Below are positions 10,901 to 21,400 of a stretch of 64,000 bases of DNA, piece by piece; the stretch's first letter is position 1, and each line of letters begins with the position of its first letter. Location: the NCBI GenBank assembly GCA_037447655.1, contig JBBHKE010002398.1, forward strand, positions 10,064-74,063. The letters are read 5' to 3'. The DNA is from Zygnema cylindricum. Taxonomy: Eukaryota > Streptophyta > Zygnematophyceae > Zygnematales > Zygnemataceae. The notes under the pieces are model-generated. The model did no database searches, was not told the DNA's origin, and saw only the letters and a program-made list of their open reading frames with translations. A program made the position numbers and the translations under genes.

Positions 10901-12349
10901 CGGAGTTCGACAGGATTTCGATGACGTTGATGTTCCCGTCATATCAATAGGTACTTATCTTACTTACTGCCTGGCTTCTATTCCGAACCCCCGTCTCGCC
11001 ACAGATCCTTGGCGTGATGGGCCTCTCATTCTTTTCCTATCCTCCCAGACCTTCTGGTCCGGCACGACCACTGATGAAGAAGACAGAGTGAAAAAGAGGG
11101 CCAAAGGTTACCTTTGGCTCGGGGGATCTTTAGTTCGGTTGTTGGCAGACGGAAGCCATAGGCACGTTCCACGGCCTACCAAGCATCTTTCTCTCATTGA
11201 GCAGATTCACACCAAGCTTGGTCACTACGGTACCAAGCGAACGTTAAGTCTAGTTCAGGCACGATATTGGTGGTCAAGAATGCAAGCTGATCTTGCTGCT
11301 ATTGTGCACAAGTGTGCCACCTGTGACCGTCTCCGAACTTCTTTTTCTAACCAGCAGACTACGCTCCAACCTCTACCTATCAGGGGTTTGTTCTATCGAT
11401 GGTCAGTCGATTTAGCCGGACCTTTTCCTATCTCACGTAGGGGGAAACAATACATCATGATTATGATTGAAAATTTCAGTAAGTGGGTAGAAGTTGTAGC
11501 TCTGCCTCAGAAGACAGCTAAGTTAACCACCGCAGCTTTTAAGGAACATGTCCTTATGAGATACGGTGCCCCAGCCGAGGTCCTTACGGATCAAGGTACA
11601 GAATTTCGGGGAGAATTCAAGAGATGCTTGATGAGGCTCTCATCGATCATCGTCGTACTAGCCGGGATCACCCCCCAGGCCGATGTCCTAGCTGAACGGG
11701 CAGTCCAGACATTTAAGCGTGCTTGCGTAAGCATTGCTTAGAAAAACACATTTCAGTTTGGGACGAGTCCCTCGGTAACATTACCATGGGATATCGCATG
11801 TCGGTGCAAGCTAGTCTGGCTAATTTCATCCCGTATTATGTTTTATTTGGGCGACAACCGTTGCTCGGTCGCAATATTCAGAAGGCCGCAAGCTTCCAAC
11901 TTCCGCTGATGTTTGACACTATTTTTTTGGAAGAACTCACTCGTCGTGCTTTGCTTTTTGCCCGTGAAATGCCCATGGCTTTTGATAACCTGCAGATTGT
12001 CCAACATCGGGACACACTTCGGTTTGCCACCACTCGCAGCGGAAATTACAGGCCGCAACAAAAGCCCTATCGGGTGGGAGATTATGTTTATCTTCGCAGG
12101 CAATCTTTTGACACTTTGGACACGGATGTTTCTGCACACATCTTACGGATTATCGAGGTGGATCCGAACGGGATGTTAGGATTACAAGGAGCAGACACGG
12201 ATTTTTCGAGAGCACTCCAAGAATTGTTCTCCATGTTACTTACCAGATTTGTCGCAGGATATGGATCCTATGCGGATGCCGATTACGGAGGCGACGGCAT
12301 GTACCTTTTGTCATCGATCGGACGGGGAAACTACCATGTTACTTTGTGA
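10900..12349 (+). pseudogene. Integrase of the methyltransferase Gypsy
   Basis: Inserts the DNA copy into the genome. The zinc-binding HHCC module is HTKLGHYGTKR to CATCDR (11206-11325). The catalytic core has WSVDLAGPF (first Asp, near 11400), VLTDQGTEF (second Asp, near 11580) and ADVLAERAVQTFK (Glu, near 11690). A frameshift lies between 11620 and 11720. The C-terminal part (11723-12240) has RHCLEKH-like sequence, the conserved PYYVLFGRQPLL and a GDYVYLRRQ beta segment. A final shift near 12245 leads into the PHD finger. Confidence 0.92.
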
Positions 12350-12476
12350 TCACTGGAATCAGGGGTTTCACATGGAGTGTTTGGTGCCACCTTTATTGGC
12401 AGTTCCGGACGATCAGTGGTTTTACCACGGATGTAGCGAGCTACCGGTCGTGTTGGCCAGCTCCTCTGCCGGCTAA
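12249..12476 (+). pseudogene. C-terminal PHD finger of the methyltransferase Gypsy polyprotein
   Basis: The segment has the spacing of a C4HC3 PHD finger, a module that usually reads the histone H3 tail. It shows CTFCHRSDGE, MLLCD, NQGFHMECLVPPL and DDQWFYHGC. Most ligands are present: Cys1, Cys2, Cys3, His5, Cys6 and Cys8. Cys4 is Trp (CDHW) and Cys7 is Tyr (FYHGC), each one base from Cys, so this copy is damaged. It directly follows the integrase, where chromoviruses carry a chromodomain, suggesting a role in choosing chromatin for integration. Sure of the fold by pattern; the role is inferred. Confidence 0.85.
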
Positions 12477-12478
12477 AG

Positions 12479-12494
12479 AGCTGGGGGGGGGAAT
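12479..12494 (+). promoter_or_regulatory. Polypurine tract before the 3' repeats
   Basis: AGCTGGGGGGGGGAAT follows the stop of the last ORF and abuts the 192-base segment A (12492-12683). It would prime plus-strand DNA synthesis and would place the LTR start at segment A, not at the TGTCATG core. Confidence 0.6.
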
Positions 12495-12683
12495 AAACCG
12501 ACCTAACCATAACCAGCTAAGTCGTTGACCTTTCTTTTTCTTCCACCTAGCCAGTTGTTGTATTTACCCATTTTTACTTTTATGATTTATTTCATTTCCG
12601 ATATCTCGCTATCATTTGAGTTTAAGTTGAGCATAGCTGATGATATTGCATGCATCTTCATGTTATTTGACACATGCACGACA
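12492..12683 (+). repeat. 192-base segment A, repeated at 14204-14395
   Basis: It starts AATAAACCGACCTAACC and ends GCACGACA. The second copy is exactly as long and about 95% identical. The copies flank the 3' LTR core, while the 5' LTR core (3007-4526) has no copy on either side. Confidence 0.9.
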
Positions 12684-12685
12684 GC

Positions 12686-14203
12686 TGTCATGCCCCATCT
12701 CGTCAGCTATTTAGTTGTTTATATTTGGGTGTTAGGACGGGCAACCACTATACTAATTTGTATTTGGGTATTATTTGGGTTTCGCAGGACCGTACGACGT
12801 GTACCGTACGACCTACATTTTCCGAGATTTCCGAGATGGCCATTTGGATCGTACCCGCGGTCCTACCGTACGACGTATATTTTCCGCGATTTCCGCTGAC
12901 GGCGGATTTGATTATTTCGCATCGTTCGTACGACTTTCCTCGACTGGAATTCCCGCGGCCACAAATTGGACCGTACTTGCGGTCCTGCCGTACCTTATTT
13001 ATTTCTCCAGGATTTTTCAACGACAACTGCCGTACTTATTTATGTTTTCCGGATTTCTCGCCGACGACACCTTTTCGAATTGCATCGAGACAAACAAACT
13101 TACCGTACTATATATATTTCGCGCGATTCTCGCCAACGGTAGCTTTGATCATTTCACGTCGACCGTACGACTCATATTTTCCAGAATTCGCGCGACGACA
13201 AAGTGGACCGTATCTGCGGTCCTGCCGTACAAGCTTTCATTTCCTTGAATCCCGGCCGACATCAAATTTTAATCATTTCGCGTGGAGTAGCATCTCGACC
13301 GTCGACACAAAGTATGCGATTTTTGTAATATGACATCTGGACCGTCGACGCAAGTGACAGACAAATCGACTGTCAGTTCTGACGAAGCGACGTCATTGGA
13401 CTATTTTAAGTCGTGAACCATTTGGAGGTTCACGCATTCACATGTAGGTAGGAAGGATTTTAATCCGTAGGTTATAGATTTTGTAACGTAGGGCATAGGA
13501 TTTCGGCTTCCTATTGGCTGAATCCAAACTAGACGCAAAGATTGACATAGCACGCTGTACTCTGATTGGCTTGTTTTCGCTAGGCGTAGTTTTTGTTACT
13601 TAGTTCATTTCTTATCATTTCCTGCACACAATTTTCAAGTGCAGGAATTATTCATTTGATTTTTTTTCAGTATTGAGGATTCTCTGCAGCCATCTTTTTA
13701 TTTGTAAAATTGTCCGGACAGCTTAGAGGCGATTTTTTGCCTTTGCGTGAAGCGTCTAGTTTTCTATTACATTATCAATATCTTGTAAAGCCTTACAAAT
13801 TAATCTATACGGCTTCGGCGAAGACCTACACGGTTTCCCTTCACTTTTCTCATCTTTTTGAGTGGATTTCGACCGCGATCTCACAACACAAACTTCTTTT
13901 CCCGATTGTGGCTGAACTTTAATTAGTGTGGAAGTTGCATTTTGGGGTTATTGTTGTGTTGTTTTTATTTATTGTGATTGTGTATTTATTTCTATTTGGC
14001 TTTTGAGCATCTTTTGAGTTTGGTTATCTCAAACCTCATAAGTTTCGAGCATATTGTCATTTTCAGTTTTTATTTATCTTTCTCGGTTGTTTATGCTTTG
14101 ATTTATTCTATTTAAGTATAAATTCAGATTATCCTTGATAAGATAACTCTTGCAAGGAATATAAATAGACCGTGGGGCCTAGTGGTCATCCATCGGCGTA
14201 GTA
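12686..14203 (+). repeat. 3' LTR core of the methyltransferase Gypsy
   Basis: Homologous to 3007-4526 with scattered substitutions. It starts TGTCATGCC. The two bases before it (GC) separate it from segment A, so the join reads GCACGACAGCTGTCATGC, a near-perfect palindrome. Confidence 0.9.
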
Positions 14204-14395
14204 AATAAACCGACCTAACCATAACCAGCTAAGTCGTTGACCTTTCTTTTTCTTCCACCTTGCCTGTTGTTGTATTGACCCATTTTTACTTTTATGATTT
14301 ATTTCATTTCCGATATCTTGCTATCATTTGAATTTAAGTTGAGCACAGCTGATGATATTGCATGCATCTTCATGTTATTTGACACATGCACGACA
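14204..14395 (+). repeat. Second copy of segment A, forming the element's right end
   Basis: It joins the LTR core at 14203 without spacer and ends GCACGACA directly against the interrupted Copia RT gene (AAGGAATAGTC). See the finding on circular permutation. Confidence 0.88.
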
Positions 14396-14399
14396 AAGG

Positions 14400-15370
14400 A
14401 ATAGTCTGCATGAACTTCTGTTCATCAGGAGATAATTCCTCGTCTAAGACTTGACTATTTCTTCCTCACTCCCCTCACTTCCTTTCTTCAACTTCATTGG
14501 AGTTGTACAACTAAAAGCTTTATCCATCTGAAATTTTTCAAGCATGTTCCCTATTGCTTCCTTTTGAGTCAATCTTATAATCTTTCTTTCTCGGTCTCTT
14601 TCTACTTGAATTCCCAAATTATATTTTGCTTCCCCCATATCGTTCATTTCAAATCTCTCCTTAAGATCGGTTTTCAGTTTATTAATTTTTTCTATTGATT
14701 TACTTAAAACAAACAAATCATCAACATAAATTCCAATAAATACAATACCTTCCTCATCTTCAAAAAAATAGACTGAGTGATCTGAGCTGATCCGGATATA
14801 TCCCAAACCGGTAAGAAACTCATCAAGTTTCTTATTCCACTGTCGAGGCGCCTGTTTCAAACCGTTAAGGGATTTAATCAGCCGGCATACCTTACTCTCC
14901 TCTCATTCCTCCACAAATCCTTCGGGTTGTCACATGAAGATCTCCTCTTCCAATTCTCCATGCAAAAAGGCTGTCTTGATGTCCATCTGGTGCACCTCCA
15001 TGTCTTTCGCTGCTGCTACACTGAGAAGTATGCGGACGAAGGGAAATTTGACGACCGGGGCAAAGGTTTCCTCGTAGTCGATTCCTTCTTTCTGTGTAAA
15101 TCCTTTTGCCACTAATCGGGCTTTGTAACGCTGAATGGTGTTATCCGGGTTCAGTTTTAATTTGAAAACCCACTTACAACCGATTGGTTTTCGGTTAGGT
15201 GGACAGTCCACCAGCTCCCAAGTATCGGCTGCCGTAATTGAGGCCATCTTCTCATTGATGGCTGTCTTCCACCGGTTCCTTTCTGGACAAGTCATCGCCT
15301 CTCCATAAGTTTGAGGTTCATCTTGATGAGATAGTTTTGTTACCTTGTTATTAACATGTTTTTCTTGCAA
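14400..15370 (-). pseudogene. Reverse transcriptase of Copia-1 copy 2
   Basis: Minus-strand Copia RT. It reads RNRWKTAINEKM, CKWVFKLKLNPD, KARLVAKGFTQKEGIDYEETFAPVV and MDIKTAFLHGELEEEIFM (15370-14930), then KQAPRQWNKKLDEFLTGLGYI and the catalytic IYVDDLFVLSKS (14860-14444). A break lies between the two ORFs at 14860-14930. The frame is cut at 14396 by the Gypsy insertion and resumes at 3006. Confidence 0.93.
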
Positions 15371-15399
15371 TCTTTTGCTACTTCTCTTTCCCCCCTCAA

Positions 15400-16560
15400 A
15401 ATCTGTGGCCAGAATAGATGGTTCTCGTGGGTTCTTTCGAACAATCTCGGCTTCTCCCCTGTCCCTTTATTCCGAATCAATTTCCACCACGTCTTCCGCT
15501 TCGGGTAGAGTTGTCACTGGAGTTTCCGCAGCCGAGTCCTTTTCAGTCTGATTTGTACCTGCAAGAATGTCATCTTCTCTAAAACCTAGATAGTTAGGAA
15601 GCTCAAAGTCATCGGAATTTTCTAACTCGAATCTGATTTTTACTGACTTTGTATATTTGAAGGGATCCACAGACTTTCCTTCATCCATAACTACTAGATG
15701 CTTTACTAAGATTATATCTTCCCTTTTTAGATCATAAACTCTATATCTTTTAACATCCTCATCATATCCTAATAAGTATCCCGGTATTCCTTTAGAATCT
15801 AGATTCCAATTAGACCGATCTGTATCTAGACTGAATGCTTGACTGCCGAAAACCTTTAAGTGAGATACGTCTGGTTTTCGGCATGTCCATCTCTCATAAG
15901 GTGTTTGATCTTTTATAGCTGAGGTAAGAACTCTGTTTTTGAGGTAATTAGCGCAATTTATTGTTTCTGCCTAAAACCTTTTTCCTATCTTCTTATCCGA
16001 CAACATACTTCTAGCACTATCACTTAGTGTCATATTTAATCGTTCAGCTACCCCATTATGTTCCGAGTTTTATGAAACTGTCTTTTGGTGTTGAACTCCA
16101 TCTTCCCTCAGAAAATCCTCTAACTAGTTAGAAGTAAACTCTTCATCATTGTCACTCCTTATTCTCTTGATTGGAGTTTCATGGAGTTTTTCGCTCCATG
16201 CTTTATATTGTCTAAAATAATCCTGAGCTTCGGACTTGTTTTTCAAAAAATACACTTGGGAATATCGAGACCAATCATCAGTGATAGTCATCATAAATCT
16301 CTTCCCCCCCCGGTGAGGGCACTTTAGCCGGTCCCCAAATATCTGTGTGTACTAGATCTAGAATTTTTTCTCCCTTATAGGTGGATGTTTTAGGAAAGGG
16401 TAATCTGTGTGTTTTACCTTGAGCACATCCACTACAATCATTTATATTATCACTCTCACTGAACTTAATCCCTTCCACCACTCCCATCGTTTTCATCTTT
16501 CTTAACTTGTCTAGATTCACATGCCCAAGCCTCTTATGCCACATCATAATATCATGAACA
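15400..16560 (-). pseudogene. Integrase of Copia-1 copy 2
   Basis: Starts with the GAG-pre-integrase module WHKRLGHVNLDKL and CSGCAQGK (16547-16400). The catalytic core follows with HTDIWGP, a DNEEF remnant in place of DNGGEY near 16150, and the Glu region PEHNGVAERLN near 16060. The C-terminal part (15688-15467) is the acidic linker to RT. Stops and frameshifts are frequent across 15690-16280. Confidence 0.88.
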
Positions 16561-16592
16561 CCAGCATAATAAGGTTTATTCGTTTCATTACT

Positions 16593-18045
16593 TCAAACCA
16601 GCCTAAACATCCCATGGCTACCTTTCTCAGCAATGAAATAGACATCCACCTCAAAACTAGCAGTAAAGACTCCTTCCCTACTGCTAGTAAAAAAACCCTT
16701 ATCATCTAATACACATGTAGAGATGAGGTTTTTGTTCAACTCCGGTATAAACAATACATCGGAGAATGTTACTATGGATATCTTTCTTTCTACTAACACT
16801 TTCAGATCTACCGATCCTACAAAAGTAGTGGTGACTATCCTCCAATCCCCGTACTGTATCTCTACGGTGGGAATCTTTTTTATCTTAGTGAACAGGTGCC
16901 TATCCTTACACATGTGTATGGAGGCACTTGAATCTATAATCCAGCCTGCTTCACCTTTCAATCCACCGTAAGCACATTTCTGCCTTCGTGGAATTTTGAC
17001 CTCGTTTTTCGCCTCCAACTCCTCATCCAAAAGGAGCTCATCGTCCTCGTCCTCGGATTCCGCCTCATGTACCTCTGTTACAAGGGCGTTTTTCTTTCCT
17101 CTAGGGGTACCACCTGTCTGCCCCTTTTTTAACCGAAGCTCGGTTAGCTTAGTGCACTCTGCCATATAGTGCCGCGGTTTCTTACAAAAATGACATAAAC
17201 CTTTGTGAGCTCTTGGTCCGAACTCGTCGGCCAGATTTTTTTGCTCCCTTCCCCCATAGTTTCTGACCAGTTTCCGATAATCCTTATTCCTCCAATTGTT
17301 CGAAGTTGCCAAGGCTTGGCCACTCTTTCCTCCCCTTTGGATCTCAATCGTATTCTCCCGAACGAGAATCAACCCTACCAATGAGTTCCATATCCACCTT
17401 GAGTCCGGCAAGTCCTGCACACGGTTGACTATGTTCTCGAACTCATCAGGTAACTTCATCAGTAAACACTTAACCTTTTCTTTTTCCCTAAAATCTTTTC
17501 CCGCACTCTCTAGATCCATGAAGAGTGTAGCAAGCTCATTGAAAAAATCCAACATCTTCCCCCTTTTATATATTTACTCCTTAACTTTCTGATCAGCCAA
17601 CTGTTGTTGCTGAATCGTACCACTTCGGTACATCTCTATGAGAGCCATCCAAAGATCGGATGCCCTTTCTACGTGCAAATGAGGACATGCAAGTCCTTGA
17701 GTGAGATGGCCTAGGATGAAGTGTTTTGCTGCCATATTGTTGAAGTCTCACGTTTCAGTATCATTCTCCTCATTCCTCGGAATAGGTGACATGAATGCCG
17801 AACCAGTTGCTATTGGTATGGTCGCCTCCTTCTCCTTTCCTTTGTCCACCACCTCTCCTTCCTTTGTTTCCTCCGTTGAAGGTGGATCCTCTTTCCTAGT
17901 GAATCTGCTTCCTCCAAACCCTCGAGGGATTCCAAGACTTGATGGACACCCCAACCATCCACTCACTATCCCCCAAAACCTTTTTTCCCATAGAGCTCCT
18001 ATCATCATACTTTCCTAGTATATGAAGCCTGTTCCTTTAAAGATT
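16593..18045 (-). pseudogene. gag-protease of Copia-1 copy 2
   Basis: Gag begins MGPPSTLRIF at 18045; its ATG lies inside the primer-binding site. A TAG replaces a Trp codon about 18 codons in. The best part (17555-16593) has the UBN2-like Gag core (MLDFFNELATLFMDLES), the CCHC knuckle CHFCKKPRHYMAEC, an acidic tract (ESEDEDDELLLDEELE) and the protease motif WIIDSSASIHMCKD, where Gly of DSGAS is Ser. That change should kill the protease. Confidence 0.92.
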
Positions 18046-18058
18046 CGTAGCGTAGAGG

Positions 18059-18072
18059 GTGGGCCCATAACC
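18059..18072 (-). promoter_or_regulatory. Half-tRNA(iMet) primer-binding site of Copia-1 copy 2
   Basis: On the minus strand the sequence is GGTTATGGGCCCAC, directly after the LTR end. It is complementary to the anticodon stem-loop of plant initiator tRNA-Met, not to its 3' end. Confidence 0.85.
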
Positions 18073-19130
18073 TGAAACTCTGAGACCTCCATAAGTCCTC
18101 AGAGTGGACAGCTTCCTAGAAGCCTCTAGGATAACCCTGACCCCTTTGTGTTTCAGCAAAAACAACTGCCACCTTGGCAAACAATAACTCTGACCACCTT
18201 CACCCCTGTAAAGGCAAGACTCCCTTGAGTCGATAGCAAAACACAAATCTCTGAATTTGCTCCATTGAGCAGTAAGTTATGGAGGGTCAAAGTTGACCTT
18301 TTGTACAGAAGCTCTGTGGGAGAGAGGGTCCTATCTCCTAATTTTTTCAAGTCCTATCTCTCTCACTGACTCTATCTACTGATGTACGGAGCCAATCAGA
18401 TTACAGTTCCGTACACAAAAGTACAGCTATCGGTGTACTTTTTGTACGGACATTGTACGACATGGCCTAAATGTCGACACGTGGTATGTCCGCATTCGCT
18501 CCCTTAATCCTTGGAGATGCCGCGATCCAATGTCATTCCGCCACGTGTCATTTGATGTGGCGATGACCAAAAACCACCGAAATCCTCTTCTGCGATCTCG
18601 GCGTTAATTCTGGCCGTCCGATTAAATTCACATTTAATCTTAGCCGTAATAAATACATGCGCGGTATTCGTTTCATTAAAGAAATAAATTCGCGGTATTC
18701 GTTTCTTATCCGTACCGTAATCCGTACTTTTACATTACTGGATCTATGTATCCCGTAAACAGTTACAGTCAAATGAATTATCCTACCTGATAATGTTTAA
18801 TTAAATATCAAACCATATAGTACGTAACACTACTTAAAGACTTAACGGCTAAGGCTACCTGCCACTGGCTATTTGCCGTCCGGTAGGTACCACGATCAAA
18901 CCCTGTGGTCGGCACATACCTTTTTAGTAAATAAACCCCTAATTAATATATATTTCTCGTAAACCTCTGGATAGCCTGGGTAGGCATGGCTTTAGCTCCC
19001 TCTCCAATTTTTCAGTGACTGCGACAAGTTTGAGAGTTGGAGAGAGAAGTTAGAGGTAGACTGCCTCGGCTTCTTTCTATATTTCTATTTAGACCTAGAA
19101 AATAATTTAAATGGACCATTAATTTATACA
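18073..19130 (-). repeat. 5' LTR of Copia-1 copy 2
   Basis: 1058 bases, homologous to 1274-2327. It is flanked by TSD TGGAG at 19131-19135, after which the interrupted Copia B LTR continues. Confidence 0.93.
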
Positions 19131-19135
19131 TGGAG

Positions 19136-19589
19136 AGATGACATTCGGTCATGGGAATTCCGAGGAACGTACGGACGAGTGAAAATTCGACACGCGTCAG
19201 CATTTTAGCCTTGTCGTACGTATGCCGTACAAAAAGTATTCCGACAGTAGTACTTTTTGGTACGGTACAGTAATCCAATTGGTCTGTACTTCAGTAGATA
19301 GAAGTTATTAGAGGGAATCAAGACTTAGAAAATTTTGGTAGGTAGTCACCTCTCCCTTTGAGAGTTTGTACAAATTGGCATTTTTACTGCCTCATAACTT
19401 ATCGGCTAGTTGGCCGTTTTTAGTGATTCTTTTTGCTACGGACTCAGGGGAGTCCACGCTGCACAAGGGTGCATTCAAAAAGTCAGTTTGCCATTTTGGA
19501 CAGCAGTTGTTGTGGCTTGAAGTGGGTTAGTTAAATACTATCTACAGGCTTTTTGTATTATGTGGTCCAATGGAGGACACGGAATTGCA
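19136..19589 (+). mobile_element. Copia B 3' LTR, second part
   Basis: Continues the LTR interrupted at 1273 and ends in GGAATTGCA. No primer-binding site follows, as expected of a 3' LTR. Directly beyond it the minus-strand accessory ORF of the chromovirus resumes, so Copia B was inserted into that ORF. Confidence 0.85.
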
Positions 19590-20740
19590 ATCCGCCGCTG
19601 CCAAGCGTCTCCTGACGGTTCGCTCCCGTAGCTGGTCCCCTTCTGCTTCTTGTGCAGCAGCTTGCTCTTCTGGTTGTGGAGGAGCGGCCTTGGGTGCAGA
19701 TGCTTTTGGTGCTTGACTTTGGGGAGCTTGCGGTGCTGCGCTTTGTGGGGCCTCTGCTGCCGCTTCGTCCGCCTGTTCTCACCGAGGTACTTTCCTCAAT
19801 TTGAAAGAAACGTGCTTCTTGGCATCTTGGGCTCGCTGCAGAGCATTTTTCTGGGCTAACTTGAGTGCTCGCACTTCTGGTGTGACTTCTACCCGCGAAA
19901 TGATGTCGTGCAGGCGGACATCCCATAGGTGATAATGGTGTAGCAATTCAAAAACGTCCACCCTGTACCGGTAGTGGTCCTCGACCACCTCTACGAACGG
20001 TAGTAAATGAGGGTTTAACTGCACATAACCCTTATGATTGTTACCCAGGTCCTTCGCCCACATAAAATTCCATGTCGGGTGTGACATCATACTGGTAAGG
20101 ATGTTGATTCGATCTCTAGACTTTCCTGTGCGCCACGCTACTGGCCACTCCGAAGGATCCCACAAATAGCTTTGGAAAAACTGAAAGCGAGATCTGGATG
20201 TTGCGGGTCGATACGTAGTGGGAGTAAATAGTCGGGAATTTCTTCTTATTCGTTTTCCTTTTCCATTTCCCTTTCCTCTCGTCAAAGGACAAACACATCA
20301 TCCTCGCTAGGATAGTATGCCTCTGCCTTCTTTTCGGAGCTCTCTGAAGACTGCTCGTTGGCGATACTCTCTTTATTTGAATCCCACCTCACCTCCAGAT
20401 CGGAGGCATGTTCCTCTATCGGTGGGGGTGTCTGTTCCCGCTTCGGCTCCTCAACCTCTGAGAGCTCATGATCTTCCTCATCTTCTTGGTCCCCCTCTTT
20501 AAGTGGGTTATACTCGGGATCCTGCAAATTTTCTGACCCCTCCCCTCCACTAGTTTTAGCCGGTCTTTTCGCACTACTAGTTGTCTCTCCCTGCTCCGGT
20601 TCTTCCACCATTCCCCTCCACCTGTCGGCATCTAACATGACCCTCGCCGCGACTAACAATCTATCCCGGTGAGGTATATCCTCTTGCCCCACCAGTACCA
20701 GTCTCCTTCTTTTTGGTGGTGGAGAGGAGGACGACGCCAT
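19590..20740 (-). pseudogene. Accessory ORF downstream of the chromovirus pol, function unknown
   Basis: I do not recognise this protein. A plausible start is ATG at 20740 (MASSSSPPPKRRRLVLVG), with a basic cluster that could be a nuclear signal. An acidic, Ser/Glu-rich region of ~120 residues follows. After a frameshift at 20282-20285 comes a folded-looking part with FQFFQSYLWDPSEWPVAWR, MMSHPTWNFMWAKDLG and a helix rich in Ala/Gln/Lys (20285-19779). One TGA at 19776 precedes an Ala/Pro/Gln tail (PQSAAPQAPQSQAPKASA) that stays open until Copia B cuts it at 19589. Same strand as pol and beyond the chromodomain. No membrane segment, so not env-like. It could be a captured host gene. Confidence 0.5.
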
Positions 20741-21229
20741 GGATGCGGCTATACAAGTTAGTTCAGGCAACTTGAAAAGTGAGGGTAAACTGGGGGTGCG
20801 GAGCGAGATGCTCTCCAAATTGCTTCTACTAGGTTAGTGGCGAGAACTAATGGCGGCTTTAGCTAAGAGGATTGAGGGTTTCACAATTGGACTCTTCTAA
20901 GCGTCGCAGCGTGCGAGATTATCGCAACGTCCAACATTTCGTAAGTTGCGCTGTTGCGACGATACCGAGGGTTCGAACTCACCAAGGTTGCGATTCACAA
21001 CTACGTCGTTACGCTTTTCTGTCAGCGCAGCGGTGGCGATGCGATTCTCTGACTATGCCATTATTATCCTGCGCTTCGGTGGTTGCGCAACCATAGTGCT
21101 TTGGTCCGTTACCTTCGCCATTGCGTTTCCTCGCCGCGTTCCCAGGGTGACTGCGAAGATTACGATATTGCGATTTGTTCCCCTTTTGTGCTTAGTGCGA
21201 CTGCCCCTCCGATTATGCTGAGTGTCCAT

Positions 21230-21400
21230 ACTCTGCGTAAACCGACACAGCAAATCCGGTGAAGGAAGCACCTTTTCGTCTACCCAAGAATCGTGCTCCA
21301 TTCCATAACCCTTCTACCGCACTAAATATTGCGTGGAGTCGGAATTTTGGTGGCGACGCGACTATAAAATTTCCTCCATTTCGTATTCATCCGCGGTACC
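21230..21400 (-). pseudogene. Chromodomain of the chromovirus
   Basis: On the minus strand the segment reads EYEMEEIL, stop, SRRHQNSDSTQYLVR, stop, KGYGMEHDSWVDEKVLP. With Trp read for the second stop this is the chromodomain pattern (E.E.IL, YLV.W.GY, D.SW.....L). It reads methylated histone H3 in chromoviruses and directs integration to heterochromatin. Two nonsense codons make it inactive. Confidence 0.8.

Larger units (their letters stand above)
3007..14395 (+). mobile_element. Ty3/Gypsy retrotransposon with DNA methyltransferase and PHD finger
   Basis: An 11.4 kb plus-strand element inserted in a Copia RT gene. Terminal direct repeats are 3007-4526 and 12686-14203. Its outer ends, TGTCATGC and GCACGACA, are near-perfect inverted termini. 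The order is leader, Gag with two CCHC knuckles (5442-7382), retropepsin (7431-7676), cytosine-5 methyltransferase (8100-9090), RT (9480-10430), RNase H (10430-10880), integrase (11150-12240) and PHD finger (12276-12420). RT before integrase marks it as Gypsy-type. A short AAG/AAAG overlap is the best TSD I can see. Around eight frameshifts or stops make this copy non-autonomous. LTR divergence is roughly 5% by eye. Confidence 0.93.
1274..19130 (-). mobile_element. Copia-1 copy 2, split by the methyltransferase Gypsy
   Basis: A minus-strand Ty1/Copia element with 3' LTR 1274-2327, 5' LTR 18073-19130 and TSD TGGAG on both sides. The primer-binding site (18059-18072, complement of GGTTATGGGCCCAC) abuts the 5' LTR. 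Gag, protease, integrase and part of RT lie at 14411-18045, and the rest of RT with RNase H at 2443-3006. The gap between them is exactly the inserted Gypsy element (3007-14395). Frameshifts and stops are numerous, and the protease motif DSGAS has become DSSAS, so this copy is old and inactive. Confidence 0.93.
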
